A stretch of DNA of 64,000 nucleotides from Niabella insulamsoli (GCF_039652435.2 NZ_CP190246.1:186001-250000); one strand, 5' to 3'. Counted from the first letter of the stretch, positions 33,254 to 42,470 are shown. Numbers and translations: made by a program. The notes: a model not told the origin generated them from the sequence alone.

Positions 33254-36200
33254 GAACCTAAACCCGAAAGTAAAATAAGGATAAACGCCTTCCGCCGAAA
33301 TGCCGAGCAACCCCTGAAATAAAACCATTCCGGCAGGGGCCAGGTAAATGCCACCGCCGTAACCGTTGTGCCATTTATCAGATAAGTCACTTTTTGTCCA
33401 AACTCTGCCCACGTCGAAAAAGCCGGTAATGCCCAGTTGGCCGGGTAATATGTAATTAGCAAGGTCGGCCAGCTTTATCCGCAGCTCCGTGTTGTTATAG
33501 GCGATATGCCGCCCGGCAAAGCGGTATTGCCGATACCCTAAAAGGTTTTCATGCCCTCCTAAAAAATTCGCCTGGTAAAAGGTGAAATCTCCCAGGAGCA
33601 GGCTTCCTCCAATCCGGTTGGCTAAAACAATAGTTTCTGACGGGTTGAGGTTTTTGTAAAAACTGAAAGCTGCGCCCAGCTGCCCGTAATTTTTTGAAAA
33701 ACTATTGAGCCCTGACTGCAGTTTTGCTCCAACTTGAAGGTAAGTTCCCCAGGAAGGAATGATCGTGTGATTCCTGTTGTCATTAACCCATGTGGCGCGA
33801 ATGCCGGAATGAAGTTTGTCTTTGGCAATGATGGAGCTGTCGTAGGTTCCGATAAGCGCGGTATTATTGATGAAGCGGCCCGCATTATCATCCGCATCAT
33901 AATGATAGTATTCAAACGAAGGGCCGAAGCTGAAAGCGGATTTCTTGTTTCCGCGCCAGCGAAAAGAAAGCCCCAAATCGTAAACGGCAAACCTCGTACG
34001 GTAGTATCTTTTATAATTGCCGCTTTTGTCAAAACCTGTTTCATTACCCAGCCCGAAAAAATTCTGCGTGTTGTTGGGCGCTTTGGCGAGTCCCTTCAAA
34101 ATAATATCAGTATGCCTGAAGGCATGCAGCCACTCGCTTTGATATTTTATGCGGTAGGCTTCGGTCGAAAAAGAGTGCGCTACGGTAAACTCGTGAATGG
34201 AAGCAGGGGCTTTCCGGAAGCCCTGCCGCGTAAATTTCATCCCTGCTCCTAAAATCAGCCCGTCGTCCAGATTATATCCGCCGGTAATGAGCGGCTGCCG
34301 GAAATGGTAGGGGTTGGCCTGCACATACGCAGTATTGAGGCTGTCGTTGCTGATGTGTTGCTTTAATTTTTGTTGTTGGCCCGTGAAGCCGGAGCCATTT
34401 TTTTGATCATACAGCAGGATTGGTCGACGCGCCGCTTCCACGATGTAAAGTTTCTTATCGCTGCCGCCGATAATCCGCAATTTGATCTTTGATTGTTTTG
34501 CCTGAACCGTCACTTCGTCTTTGCCGTCATGGAGGTACAACCTGATTTCTCTGGTGATCGCGGGATCGAATCTTTCATTTAAAAGTTCATCCTTCAGCTC
34601 CCCGTCTTTATTTATTTTTCGGATATTGATTAGCAATGCGCCCTTTGCGGCGTCGCTGATGGTTACTTTTTCATTTTTATCAGATAAAACCAGGTCTACA
34701 ATTTTATGGCTGAAACGGTAATAAGACTCCATTGCTTCGGGTAGTTTGTCGCGGCGCTTTTTCATGATGGAAGCGAGTTCTTTACCGCGCAGGTCATAGG
34801 CCGATTGGGGCAACTTTGCGAAAGCGCTGTCGATGACAGCGTCGGAAATATTTGTCACAAACTCGCTGGCGAGCGCCGTCCATTGCTGATGGCTGAGGCG
34901 CGCGGAAAGATAACCGTTTAAAAAGCCAGATTTCTGAAGCGCATATTTAGGCTTTTCAATAGTTGCCGAAAAGCCCTGAAGCGTGGGCAAAATATAAGGC
35001 CGCGACGCTATATTGGGCAAAAGCCCCTCCCGGCGATACAAAGCCTGGTCCCGATCGCGGGGCACTGAGAGGTAATATTTTCCTTTCCCGTCCAGCGAAT
35101 CATACCAGCGCCATTGGTCTGGATGCCGATCCCAGTCTCCCAAAAGCAGATCAAGCATACGGGCTTTTAAAAAGACTTTGCCATCAACTTTATTATCATT
35201 GTCCTCAATCAGTTTTTCAATCATTTTGGGTGAATTGTCAGACGATCCCAATGGCTCGCGCTCCTCGAGTAAAGCAGCTTTTCCCGCAAAAAGAGGTTCA
35301 AAATCACCCATAGCCAGGCTGTCGGGCGCTACGACGCCAATCTCCGGATGAGCATGTGGAACTCCCGACGCCCGCGCCAGCGTAGGTACGACCAACGGAG
35401 AGAAGGGATGCTGCGCGCTCATATAATCATCTAAGACGTCGCGCGCGAAAGTGCGTCGCAAAGCGGAAGGCAGCAGTGGATCAGGATTTTTTTCCAAGCT
35501 CCTGAGCACCCATTCTTTGCCCTGCTGATCTACCAGCCTTAGTGAAATCGTTTGCATGCCGCCGCCTTTTTTTTCTACCGTTAAACCTCCTTTGATCGAT
35601 GAAAGGCGGAGCACCGGCAACCGCGTGGGTGTGGCAAATTCCCGGCGATAATTTTCACCGAAAATCTTGCGGTGCAGCCGGCCAACACTGTCAAAAGCCG
35701 GGCGCAAACTTACAGTGACGCTATCCGCGCCTTGGGGCGGCCAGCTTATTTTGTCAACATACTGTGGTGGTATGCGAAAGGGGATTTGATGAGAAAAAAC
35801 TTCTTTGACACCGTTTTTATAATATTCCCAAAAGGTGTAACGAACCGACCGGTCGCTTAGCCAGTCGGCGATCACATAGCCCTGAACGGCCTGCCCGAAT
35901 AAAGAGTGAGGCCCTTTTATGGTGTAATTTTTTTTGGCGCCTCCGCCACTCACGATCTGCGGCAGTGTGCCCTTGTTTTCAATAAACTGCAAGCCATGTT
36001 CATGCCCGGCTACCGCCGCGATATTTGATACACTTGCCGATGCGCCCTCCACCTCGCGAATAAGATTTTTATACAATGGATGTTTGAGGTCTTCCGGGTT
36101 AGTCAAAACACTGCGCAGCAGCGGGTAGAGCGAGCCGACTACCGGAAGCGGCATATAAAGGTTTTTGTTGACGACCGTCAGCGGAAAAATATGATCCTTC

Positions 36201-36868
36201 AAAGAGAAGCGGCCGCCGTGGGTGCCATAGCTGGCCAGCGGATGGTGTGAAATAAGCAACACCGTTTGGCCGCGGTATTGATGCAAGAGATCTTTTAAAC
36301 GGGCGATCATCGCTGCTTCTGTTTTGCAGTCGCAGTCAGCGCTTTCATTTGTTTTGTCGAAGGGAAACAGCCACCATTCGGAATCGTACATAATGGCTAC
36401 GAGCCCATGCGCGAGCTCGACAGCTTCCGGGCCAGGACAGCCGTCAGCGGGCAGCATTTTCAAAAGGCTGTCATTTTGGGCCTTCAGAAAATGGCCCTGT
36501 TCTATAATTTTTTGAAGCCCCTTTTTTCCTGAACGGTCCCAATCATGATTGCCCGGCACAAAAAATACCGGCGCCCCCTGCTCGCGAAATGGTTTGAATT
36601 GAGAGCGCAATATAGCTTCCGAATTTTTTCTTTCGCCGCTTTCCGGCAGTGGCATGCCGTGAGGGTAAATATTATCGCCGAGAAAAAAGACCGTTGTTTT
36701 TTCTTTTAAAACGTGGCGGGCCGCATTAGGAATTAAGGTTTCCTGGGCCGTGTTCAGTTCGCCGGCATCGCCAATGAAAATAGCGCGGTGAACGATATCC
36801 TGTGCCGGCAGTTCGGCCAACAAGCCAAAAAACAATAAAATACCCACGCTAAATTTTCGCATAAACAT
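33251..36868 (-). CDS. Metallophosphatase / kinase-like / BamA-like beta-barrel fusion protein
   Basis: The start MFMRKFSVGILLFFG gives a signal peptide and a protein of about 1205 residues. Part 1 (about 25-380) is a calcineurin-like phosphoesterase: FIGDAGE, FLGDNIYPHG, VPGNHDWDRSG, ISHHPLASYG and GHEHGLQ. Part 2 (about 440-760) has LLLGDWDRHPDQWRW followed by VPRDRDQAL, resembling the DRHxxN and DxD catalytic motifs of PI-kinase/Fam20C/HipA-like folds. Part 3 (about 850 to the end) is a strand-rich outer-membrane barrel of the Omp85/surface antigen type (YNLDDGLILGAGMKF, final YPYFTFGFRF). Known Bacteroidota proteins share this plan. The phosphatase and kinase-like parts would face the periplasm; substrates are unknown. 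Confidence 0.85.
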   Translation of the reverse strand: MFMRKFSVGILLFFGLLAELPAQDIVHRAIFIGDAGELNTAQETLIPNAARHVLKEKTTVFFLGDNIYPHGMPLPESGERKNSEAILRSQFKPFREQGAPVFFVPGNHDWDRSGKKGLQKIIEQGHFLKAQNDSLLKMLPADGCPGPEAVELAHGLVAIMYDSEWWLFPFDKTNESADCDCKTEAAMIARLKDLLHQYRGQTVLLISHHPLASYGTHGGRFSLKDHIFPLTVVNKNLYMPLPVVGSLYPLLRSVLTNPEDLKHPLYKNLIREVEGASASVSNIAAVAGHEHGLQFIENKGTLPQIVSGGGAKKNYTIKGPHSLFGQAVQGYVIADWLSDRSVRYTFWEYYKNGVKEVFSHQIPFRIPPQYVDKISWPPQGADSVTVSLRPAFDSVGRLHRKIFGENYRREFATPTRLPVLRLSSIKGGLTVEKKGGGMQTISLRLVDQQGKEWVLRSLEKNPDPLLPSALRRTFARDVLDDYMSAQHPFSPLVVPTLARASGVPHAHPEIGVVAPDSLAMGDFEPLFAGKAALLEEREPLGSSDNSPKMIEKLIEDNDNKVDGKVFLKARMLDLLLGDWDRHPDQWRWYDSLDGKGKYYLSVPRDRDQALYRREGLLPNIASRPYILPTLQGFSATIEKPKYALQKSGFLNGYLSARLSHQQWTALASEFVTNISDAVIDSAFAKLPQSAYDLRGKELASIMKKRRDKLPEAMESYYRFSHKIVDLVLSDKNEKVTISDAAKGALLINIRKINKDGELKDELLNERFDPAITREIRLYLHDGKDEVTVQAKQSKIKLRIIGGSDKKLYIVEAARRPILLYDQKNGSGFTGQQQKLKQHISNDSLNTAYVQANPYHFRQPLITGGYNLDDGLILGAGMKFTRQGFRKAPASIHEFTVAHSFSTEAYRIKYQSEWLHAFRHTDIILKGLAKAPNNTQNFFGLGNETGFDKSGNYKRYYRTRFAVYDLGLSFRWRGNKKSAFSFGPSFEYYHYDADDNAGRFINNTALIGTYDSSIIAKDKLHSGIRATWVNDNRNHTIIPSWGTYLQVGAKLQSGLNSFSKNYGQLGAAFSFYKNLNPSETIVLANRIGGSLLLGDFTFYQANFLGGHENLLGYRQYRFAGRHIAYNNTELRIKLADLANYILPGQLGITGFFDVGRVWTKSDLSDKWHNGYGGGIYLAPAGMVLFQGLLGISAEGVYPYFTFGFRF

Positions 36869-36900
36869 GCATTTTCCTGAAAAACTCAAAATACAAATGG

Positions 36901-37752
36901 CTACGGGCGGAATGATATTTTTAATACGTTGCCCGGTTTATCAACATCGCCTTCGTTTGAAATATATAAATTTCGTTTGCTGTCAAACGCAATCCCTTCC
37001 GGCTGTCTGTAAATTTTGGGATCCAGGTTATAAGCCTGCGTTGCGTTCCAATCTACATCAGCTATGATCAGCAATTTATTGATCGAAGCGATAATAAACC
37101 ATTGTTTTGTATGCGGGTCAAATGTGATCGCGGAAGGCCTAATGGTTTCTTTTTTATCAGAAAGCATCGCCTCGATCGGTGCGATTTTTAAACTGAATTC
37201 ATGATCCAATTGCAAGTTATGGTGTTGCCATTTGAGCGCATATCCTTTCACCAGGGGTTCCTTTTTATCAGCCTTACAGGTTTTGCAAAGGATGTATACC
37301 AATTGGTTTTCACTATTGGCAAATAAACTTTCATATTCCCCTTTTGGAATCATCTTTTTCCATTCCCGGGTGGAGGTAAGCTCTTCGCTGCTCCTGTCCG
37401 CTAAAGGAAATGAATAAACCGATCCGTTACTTTTTAAAACAAAAACCATTTGTTCCATAATACTTATATCTTCAAAATCGCCGCCTTTAGAAAATTTGAC
37501 TTGTTGCTCCATCGGATTTCCGGGCACTCCATAAAACATGCGGCCCTGCTCGTCCTGAATTGCAAACAGGCTGTCGTTGTTGGCAAAGCTGATGCCCGAT
37601 ATTTCTAAAAGCGGATCTTCCATTTCGAACTTCTCGGGTTCGTTGAGGTTGTAGCCCTGGGGAAACTCATACTGTTTTTCAGGAACCTGGTTGCAAGCTG
37701 CAAATGAAAGCAGCAATAACAGTTGCATGATGATAAAGGGCTTGAGTGTCAT
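36901..37752 (-). CDS. SdiA-regulated-type lipoprotein with beta-propeller
   Basis: The start at 37752 (MTLKPFIIMQLLLLLSFAAC) gives a lipoprotein signal with Cys at 20; a longer frame upstream overlaps ppk and has no signal logic. The 284-residue product matches the SdiA-regulated family: LLEISGISFANNDSLFAIQDEQG and GGDFEDISIM, and at the end YRQPEGIAFDSKRNLYISNEGD. These are blades of a propeller that may act as a phytase- or lactonase-like enzyme or as a binding protein. Its ATG overlaps the ppk stop codon by four bases, so it is translationally coupled to polyphosphate kinase, which suggests a role in phosphate metabolism. Confidence 0.85.
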   Translation of the reverse strand: MTLKPFIIMQLLLLLSFAACNQVPEKQYEFPQGYNLNEPEKFEMEDPLLEISGISFANNDSLFAIQDEQGRMFYGVPGNPMEQQVKFSKGGDFEDISIMEQMVFVLKSNGSVYSFPLADRSSEELTSTREWKKMIPKGEYESLFANSENQLVYILCKTCKADKKEPLVKGYALKWQHHNLQLDHEFSLKIAPIEAMLSDKKETIRPSAITFDPHTKQWFIIASINKLLIIADVDWNATQAYNLDPKIYRQPEGIAFDSKRNLYISNEGDVDKPGNVLKISFRP

Positions 37753-39752
37753 AGCGATTTTATAAAGTGATAGATAGATTCCTGCGATCGAACCGGCGCT
37801 TCGTGTTCCGCCAGGGCAGGAGGATTGGTTAAAGATTCGTTGATCCAAACCGCCTGCGTATTATCCTGCCATTGCAAATCAAAAATATGTCGGATCTGGT
37901 CTCTGATTTCTTTATCCCGGATGGGGAAACAAACCTCGATTCTGCGATAAATATTCCGGTTCATCCAGTCGGCGCTGCCCATATAAACTTCATGGTTATC
38001 GTTGTTGTGAAATAGGAATAAGCGGCCATGTTCAAGATAGCGATCAACGATTCGTTTGACCCGAATGTTTTCGCTTTGACCTTCGATCTGCGGGTTAAGG
38101 CAACAAATGCTGCGAACAATCAGCCTTACGGAAACGCCAGCCCGGGAGGCTTCATAAAGTTTGTCGATGAGTTTTCTTTCTTCGAGATTATTCAGTTTAA
38201 TGCTAATGCCTGCCGCTTGTCCTTGTTGGGCATGTTCAATTTCTCTGTCAATCAACCTGAAGAAATCTTGTTGCAGATTGAATTGTGCGACCAATAAATG
38301 ATTGAAGTTGCCACCGGTTTGGCCTGGCGCCAGCTTTCCGTTCATCAGGTGAAGAAAGAGTATTTCCAGCTCTGTAAGTATTTCCGGGTTGGTGGTGAAG
38401 AGTATGTGATCGGTATAAAACCGCGCTGTCGATTCATTAAAATTTCCGGTGGATAAAAGCCCGTAATATTGCAGCCGCGCCTGTTTTCTTTTCTTCACCA
38501 GGGCAATCTTTGCATGCACTTTCAGGCCGGGAATGCTGTAAATAATTTTAATGCCGGCCTGTTTCATTTTTTTTGACCAAAAGATATTATTGGCCTCGTC
38601 AAAGCGCGCTTTCAGCTCAACAAAAACGGTCACTTTTTTACCGTTGTTCGCCGCGCTGATCAATGCGTTCGCAATTCTCGAATCGCCGGCGATCCTATAA
38701 AAAGTCAGGTAGATTTCTTCAACATCAGCCTCGGTGGCGGCCTCATTAAAAAAACGCAACACTTCTTCATACCGTTGATAAGGAGTATGCAGCATCAAAT
38801 CTTTTTGCTCCATACTTTTCAGCAAGCTGTCAGGAATGGGTAAAGACATGACCGCGCCAGGCCAGGCCGGGTATCGCTCGCTGAAACTACGCGGAGCAAA
38901 AGCAGCGAGGTCGCGCAAGTTGTGATAACGCCCTCCGGCTACCCATGATGCTTTGAAAAGATTAAATGCTTTTTTTATCGCTTCCAAATCTTCGGCCGCC
39001 AATGACGGGTCGTACAGGCAGCGGGTAGCGAATCCAAAATCTCTTTTTGCAATCTCTTTTTCAATTTTTTCGGCCAGGTTCCCTTTGTATTCATCTTTAA
39101 TGTCTAACTCAGCATCCCGCGTGATTTTAAAACTATAGGCGCCTTCAATGGCAGTATCCGGAAAAAGAAAGCCCAGGTTATGTCGAATGATGTCGTCAAT
39201 AAATAACACATATTCGACGCCATCGGCAGTCATGTAAAAGAAACGCCCGCATGGCGCAGCAGGTATATTGATGATATAATGTTTTTTTTCTGCGCCACTC
39301 CCAATTACAGCTAAAAAATAAAGCGTGTTGTTTTCAGGAAAAAAGTCGCTGTTTTTTTCTAGAGGTAAAATGTGGAGATAAGCCAACAACGTTGTAAAAA
39401 AATAATCGTGTGCCGCGTTTGCCGCAGCATCCGGCATGTCCTTATTATATACAAAGCAGACCTGGTGCTGTTGCAGGTCGGGGATGATGTTATCATTTAT
39501 GATTTTTCCAAAATCATTGAGTTGCCGGCTGATGCGCTCGTTGGCCTGCTGCAATACGCTTTCCTGTTCATCGATTTTTTCCAAAGCCATGAGCGCCGGT
39601 ATGCGAACGCGGTAGAACTCATCCAGATTGGAAGAGTAAATGGATAAGAAGTTAATACGCTCAAGTAAAGGCACCCGTTGGCGGGCAGCTTCCTGCAACA
39701 CCCTGCCATTAAAAGAAAGCCAGCTAATATCGCGATTAAGATAGGTAGCCAA
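37749..39752 (-). CDS. ppk1: Polyphosphate kinase 1
   Basis: The 667-residue protein starts with the family-typical YLNRDISWLSFNGRVLQEA. It continues with NFLSIYSSNLDEFYRVR and has the two phospholipase-D-like domains: GLKVHAKIALVKKRKQ, with the phosphorylatable His near 413, and YYGLLSTGNFNESTARFYTDH, with the second His near 450. The end shows NIYRRIEVCFPI. It makes long-chain polyphosphate from ATP. The start codon must be TTG at 39752, because the conserved N-terminus begins two codons later and the next ATG is about 50 codons in. It lies between an HD-PycTM gene and the coupled lipoprotein gene. Confidence 0.95.
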   Translation of the reverse strand: MATYLNRDISWLSFNGRVLQEAARQRVPLLERINFLSIYSSNLDEFYRVRIPALMALEKIDEQESVLQQANERISRQLNDFGKIINDNIIPDLQQHQVCFVYNKDMPDAAANAAHDYFFTTLLAYLHILPLEKNSDFFPENNTLYFLAVIGSGAEKKHYIINIPAAPCGRFFYMTADGVEYVLFIDDIIRHNLGFLFPDTAIEGAYSFKITRDAELDIKDEYKGNLAEKIEKEIAKRDFGFATRCLYDPSLAAEDLEAIKKAFNLFKASWVAGGRYHNLRDLAAFAPRSFSERYPAWPGAVMSLPIPDSLLKSMEQKDLMLHTPYQRYEEVLRFFNEAATEADVEEIYLTFYRIAGDSRIANALISAANNGKKVTVFVELKARFDEANNIFWSKKMKQAGIKIIYSIPGLKVHAKIALVKKRKQARLQYYGLLSTGNFNESTARFYTDHILFTTNPEILTELEILFLHLMNGKLAPGQTGGNFNHLLVAQFNLQQDFFRLIDREIEHAQQGQAAGISIKLNNLEERKLIDKLYEASRAGVSVRLIVRSICCLNPQIEGQSENIRVKRIVDRYLEHGRLFLFHNNDNHEVYMGSADWMNRNIYRRIEVCFPIRDKEIRDQIRHIFDLQWQDNTQAVWINESLTNPPALAEHEAPVRSQESIYHFIKSL

Positions 39753-39754
39753 AA

Positions 39755-39762
39755 CAAAATTA
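39755..39762 (-). promoter_or_regulatory. -7 element directly before the ppk start
   Basis: On the minus strand it reads TAATTTTG, ending two bases before the TTG start. If used, the ppk transcript would be leaderless; otherwise ppk is read from the upstream HD gene. Confidence 0.35.
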
Positions 39763-39763
39763 T

Positions 39764-40984
39764 TTAGTTAAACAGCGTTGCGATTACAAAAGCGAGCACC
39801 GATATGATAAGGCCAAACATAAAAATATTGTAAGAGATACGCAGCAGTTTATATTTGCGCCCCAATACCACGCCCTGCGAAAACACATCCTTGATCAAAG
39901 TGCCATAAAGAAAGTCGCGATCTTCCATAACCTGCCGCATTCCCGCGGTGTACTGCTCCAGGTCCATGCGGTAAAAGTTGCCGAAGAACAGCAGGTTCAC
40001 TTTTTTATCATCAATATCTTTTTGATCAAATTCTCCTTTGGGTAAATTAGGGCGGGTGGCGAGGATCGAGAACACGATCGTGACCACGCTCACCACCAAA
40101 ATAATATAAGTAGGAATGATCAGGTTTTCATTATCATCGAGCTTGCGCAGCAATAAGCTTAAAATTGCCGAAATAATGATGGAATTGACGGTGATCATTA
40201 TTTGCGCTTTATTGTCGGCCATGTCGCTCAGCCGCTGGTTGTTGCCCGACGTAATGCGGAACATCGTTTCGATTCCCCGGTCGGGCCGTTTTGCTTTTTC
40301 ACTGGCGGCTTTCTTTGCGCCTGCCATTTTGGGTTTCGTTGGCGCTTCGGCTTTCCAATTTTCCGCTTTTTCAATCGCCGCGGGGTCCTGCTCTCCTTCG
40401 TCTCTTTTCAACAGCGCCTCAAGGTTCTCCCTTTTCTTGTTATCGAGCAGCGCGCGACAGTAATCGGTGAAGTAGCTGTGATTTTTTAAAAGCGAAATCG
40501 TGTTTTTACGCCAATCGGCTTTGTTCACTTTCATTTGCTTTTTGCCTTCTACCTCCAATCGCATCAACTTATTGTTTGCCCTGAAAGCATCGGTGCCAAA
40601 ATGGAAAAGATCTGCATCGCAAACGATTTCCTCCAGTCGGCCGGTGGGCTTTTGCGGCATTTTAGTGGCGAGTATGCATTGCACCACTTGTTCGATCGTG
40701 TCCTGGTCTATGCCTTTACTATCCAGGAAATCCCGGGCAAGTTCAGCGCTCTTTTGTTCGTGATTCGCATAATCCAAAAAATAGCCCGCATCATGAAACC
40801 AGGCTGCAGTAGTGACAATAAAATAGTCTTTTTCATGCAACTGATAATGATTGGCGATTTGAATAGCGGCTAAAACCACGCCTTCCGTGTGCTTAAAATT
40901 GTGGTAAACGAGCGGTTCTTCCTGGGCATGGAAATAAGCTTCCACATGCTTTTTCACCTGGTCCGATAAGTCGAAATAATTCAT
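39764..40984 (-). CDS. HD phosphohydrolase fused to a Pycsar-effector-type membrane domain (PycTM / DUF5706)
   Basis: The 406-residue protein has an N-terminal HD domain (YHNFKHTEGVV at 27-37, FHDAGY with His64-Asp65, DADLFHFG near 128) that probably hydrolyses a nucleotide or phosphoester. A charged Ala/Lys/Glu linker (about 195-240) leads to the PycTM part: MFRITSGNNQRLSDMADNK, then helices at about 268-285, 292-312 and 382-404. PycTM domains occur as effectors in the cyclic-pyrimidine phage-defence system Pycsar, but no pyrimidine cyclase is adjacent. Here it stands 11 bp before ppk in an apparent operon, which points to a housekeeping nucleotide or polyphosphate role. Confidence 0.88.
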   Translation of the reverse strand: MNYFDLSDQVKKHVEAYFHAQEEPLVYHNFKHTEGVVLAAIQIANHYQLHEKDYFIVTTAAWFHDAGYFLDYANHEQKSAELARDFLDSKGIDQDTIEQVVQCILATKMPQKPTGRLEEIVCDADLFHFGTDAFRANNKLMRLEVEGKKQMKVNKADWRKNTISLLKNHSYFTDYCRALLDNKKRENLEALLKRDEGEQDPAAIEKAENWKAEAPTKPKMAGAKKAASEKAKRPDRGIETMFRITSGNNQRLSDMADNKAQIMITVNSIIISAILSLLLRKLDDNENLIIPTYIILVVSVVTIVFSILATRPNLPKGEFDQKDIDDKKVNLLFFGNFYRMDLEQYTAGMRQVMEDRDFLYGTLIKDVFSQGVVLGRKYKLLRISYNIFMFGLIISVLAFVIATLFN

Positions 40985-41000
40985 AGTAGATACATTAAAT

Positions 41001-41008
41001 CAAACTTA
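41001..41008 (-). promoter_or_regulatory. -7 element for the HD-PycTM / ppk operon
   Basis: On the minus strand it reads TAAGTTTG, an exact TAnnTTTG match, 16 bases before the ATG at 40984. Confidence 0.4.
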
Positions 41009-41187
41009 CATCAATTTTATCAGTTGGGCGTTCGGTTATTCGTCGCTGGGCGGAGAATAGAGCCATCAATAAAGGCGCATGTTTATCACCAGAAACGAGC
41101 CAAGCCGGCCCGAAAACGAAAACAAAAGCCGTCTAAAATATTTATGAAAAAATCCAAAAATATTAGTATTGTTTGTGCTAAATATAT

Positions 41188-41242
41188 TAGCTTTGCTTGT
41201 TAATAAATATTTTAGAAAGGATATAGCTAAATTGTATTTTTG
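41188..41242 (+). promoter_or_regulatory. Two possible recA -7 elements
   Basis: TAGCTTTG (41188-41195) and TATTTTTG (41235-41242) both match TAnnTTTG. The nearer one ends five bases before the recA ATG and has TTTA 20 bases upstream (41211-41214) as a weak -33. No LexA-type box was recognised in this AT-rich 260-bp gap. Confidence 0.4.
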
Positions 41243-41247
41243 ATTTT

Positions 41248-42279
41248 ATGGCAAAGGCAGATAAATTACCCGAAGTAGACATCAGCAGTGAAAAGTTTAA
41301 GGCGCTTAAACTTACCATGGAAAAAATTGATAAAGATTATGGTAAGGGCAGTGTGATGATGATGAACGAAAAAGCCGTTGAAACGCATGCGGTGGTTTCT
41401 ACGGGTTCAATAGGTTTAGATACCGCTTTAGGTATTGGTGGGCTACCGCGTGGCCGTGTTATTGAGATTTACGGGCCCGAATCTTCCGGTAAAACCACCA
41501 TCGCGACCCATGTGATCGCGCAGGCGCAAAAAAAAGGAGGCATGTGTGCCATTATTGATGCGGAACATGCCTTTGATAGCGTTTATGCAAGAAAGCTTGG
41601 TGTAAACGTCGATAATTTACTCATTAGCCAGCCCGACTACGGCGAGCAGGCTTTGGAAATCGCTGACCGGCTGATTCTTTCTGGGGCGCTGGATGTTGTG
41701 GTGATCGATTCGGTAGCCGCGTTGGTGCCCAAGAGCGAACTTGAAGGAGAAATGGGCGATAGCAAAATGGGCTTGCACGCCCGGTTAATGAGCCAGGCGC
41801 TGCGAAAGTTGACCGCTACCATTTCGAAAACCAATACCATTTGCATTTTTATCAATCAGTTGAGGGAAAAGATAGGAGTGATGTTTGGTAATCCGGAAAC
41901 GACTACGGGCGGAAATGCGTTAAAATTTTACGCATCTGTTCGGCTCGATATCAGGCGCCAGGCGCAAATCAAAGACGGCGACGAAGCTATTGGTAACCGC
42001 GTAAAAGTAAAAGTGGTAAAAAATAAGGTGGCGCCGCCTTTCCGCTCTGCTGAATTCGATATCATTTTCGGAGAGGGCGTTTCCAAAACAGGTGAAATAA
42101 TCGACATGGGCGTTGATTTGAATATTATTCAAAAAAGCGGATCATGGTATAGCTACAATAGCGACAAATTGGGGCAGGGGCGCGATGCGGTGAAGAATCT
42201 TCTCAATGATAATCCCGAGTTAAGTGCGGAGATTGAAGGAAAGATCAGGGAAAAGATTCAGGAGCTGCAAAATGCGTAG
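41248..42279 (+). CDS. recA: Recombinase A
   Basis: The 343-residue protein matches RecA throughout: GSIGLDTALGIGGLPRGRVIEIYGPESSGKTT (Walker A), AIIDAEHAFD, LVVIDSVAAL-type Walker B (VVVIDSVAALVPKSELEGEMGD), the L2 loop INQLREKIGVMFGNPETTTGG, and the C-terminal FGEGVSKTGEIIDMG. It forms filaments on single-stranded DNA for strand exchange and SOS induction. It is monocistronic, with its own promoter candidates and a downstream terminator. Confidence 0.98.
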   Translation: MAKADKLPEVDISSEKFKALKLTMEKIDKDYGKGSVMMMNEKAVETHAVVSTGSIGLDTALGIGGLPRGRVIEIYGPESSGKTTIATHVIAQAQKKGGMCAIIDAEHAFDSVYARKLGVNVDNLLISQPDYGEQALEIADRLILSGALDVVVIDSVAALVPKSELEGEMGDSKMGLHARLMSQALRKLTATISKTNTICIFINQLREKIGVMFGNPETTTGGNALKFYASVRLDIRRQAQIKDGDEAIGNRVKVKVVKNKVAPPFRSAEFDIIFGEGVSKTGEIIDMGVDLNIIQKSGSWYSYNSDKLGQGRDAVKNLLNDNPELSAEIEGKIREKIQELQNA

Positions 42280-42310
42280 CCAGGATATTTTTTGAATGGG
42301 TTAAAGAAAT

Positions 42311-42340
42311 GGCCGCCTTGCAAAGGGCGGCTATTTTATT
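42311..42340 (+). terminator. Probable terminator after recA
   Basis: GCCGCC (42312-42317) pairs with GGCGGC (42326-42331) around an eight-base loop and is followed by an interrupted T-run, TATTTTATT. Confidence 0.6.
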
Positions 42341-42470
42341 GATTGTTAGTTAATCTGAAAAATATCGGCTTGAAAATTGCAATTATCAATACCTTGAAAT
42401 GTGCAGCGTGCTTTAACCACCGCACGAAACCCGTCAAATTATACAGAAACAGTATTAAAATAATAACCGG

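Noticed and set aside
39764..40984. Complete Pycsar phage-defence system
   Set aside because: Only the effector-type domain is present; no pyrimidine cyclase lies nearby and the gene is tied to ppk.
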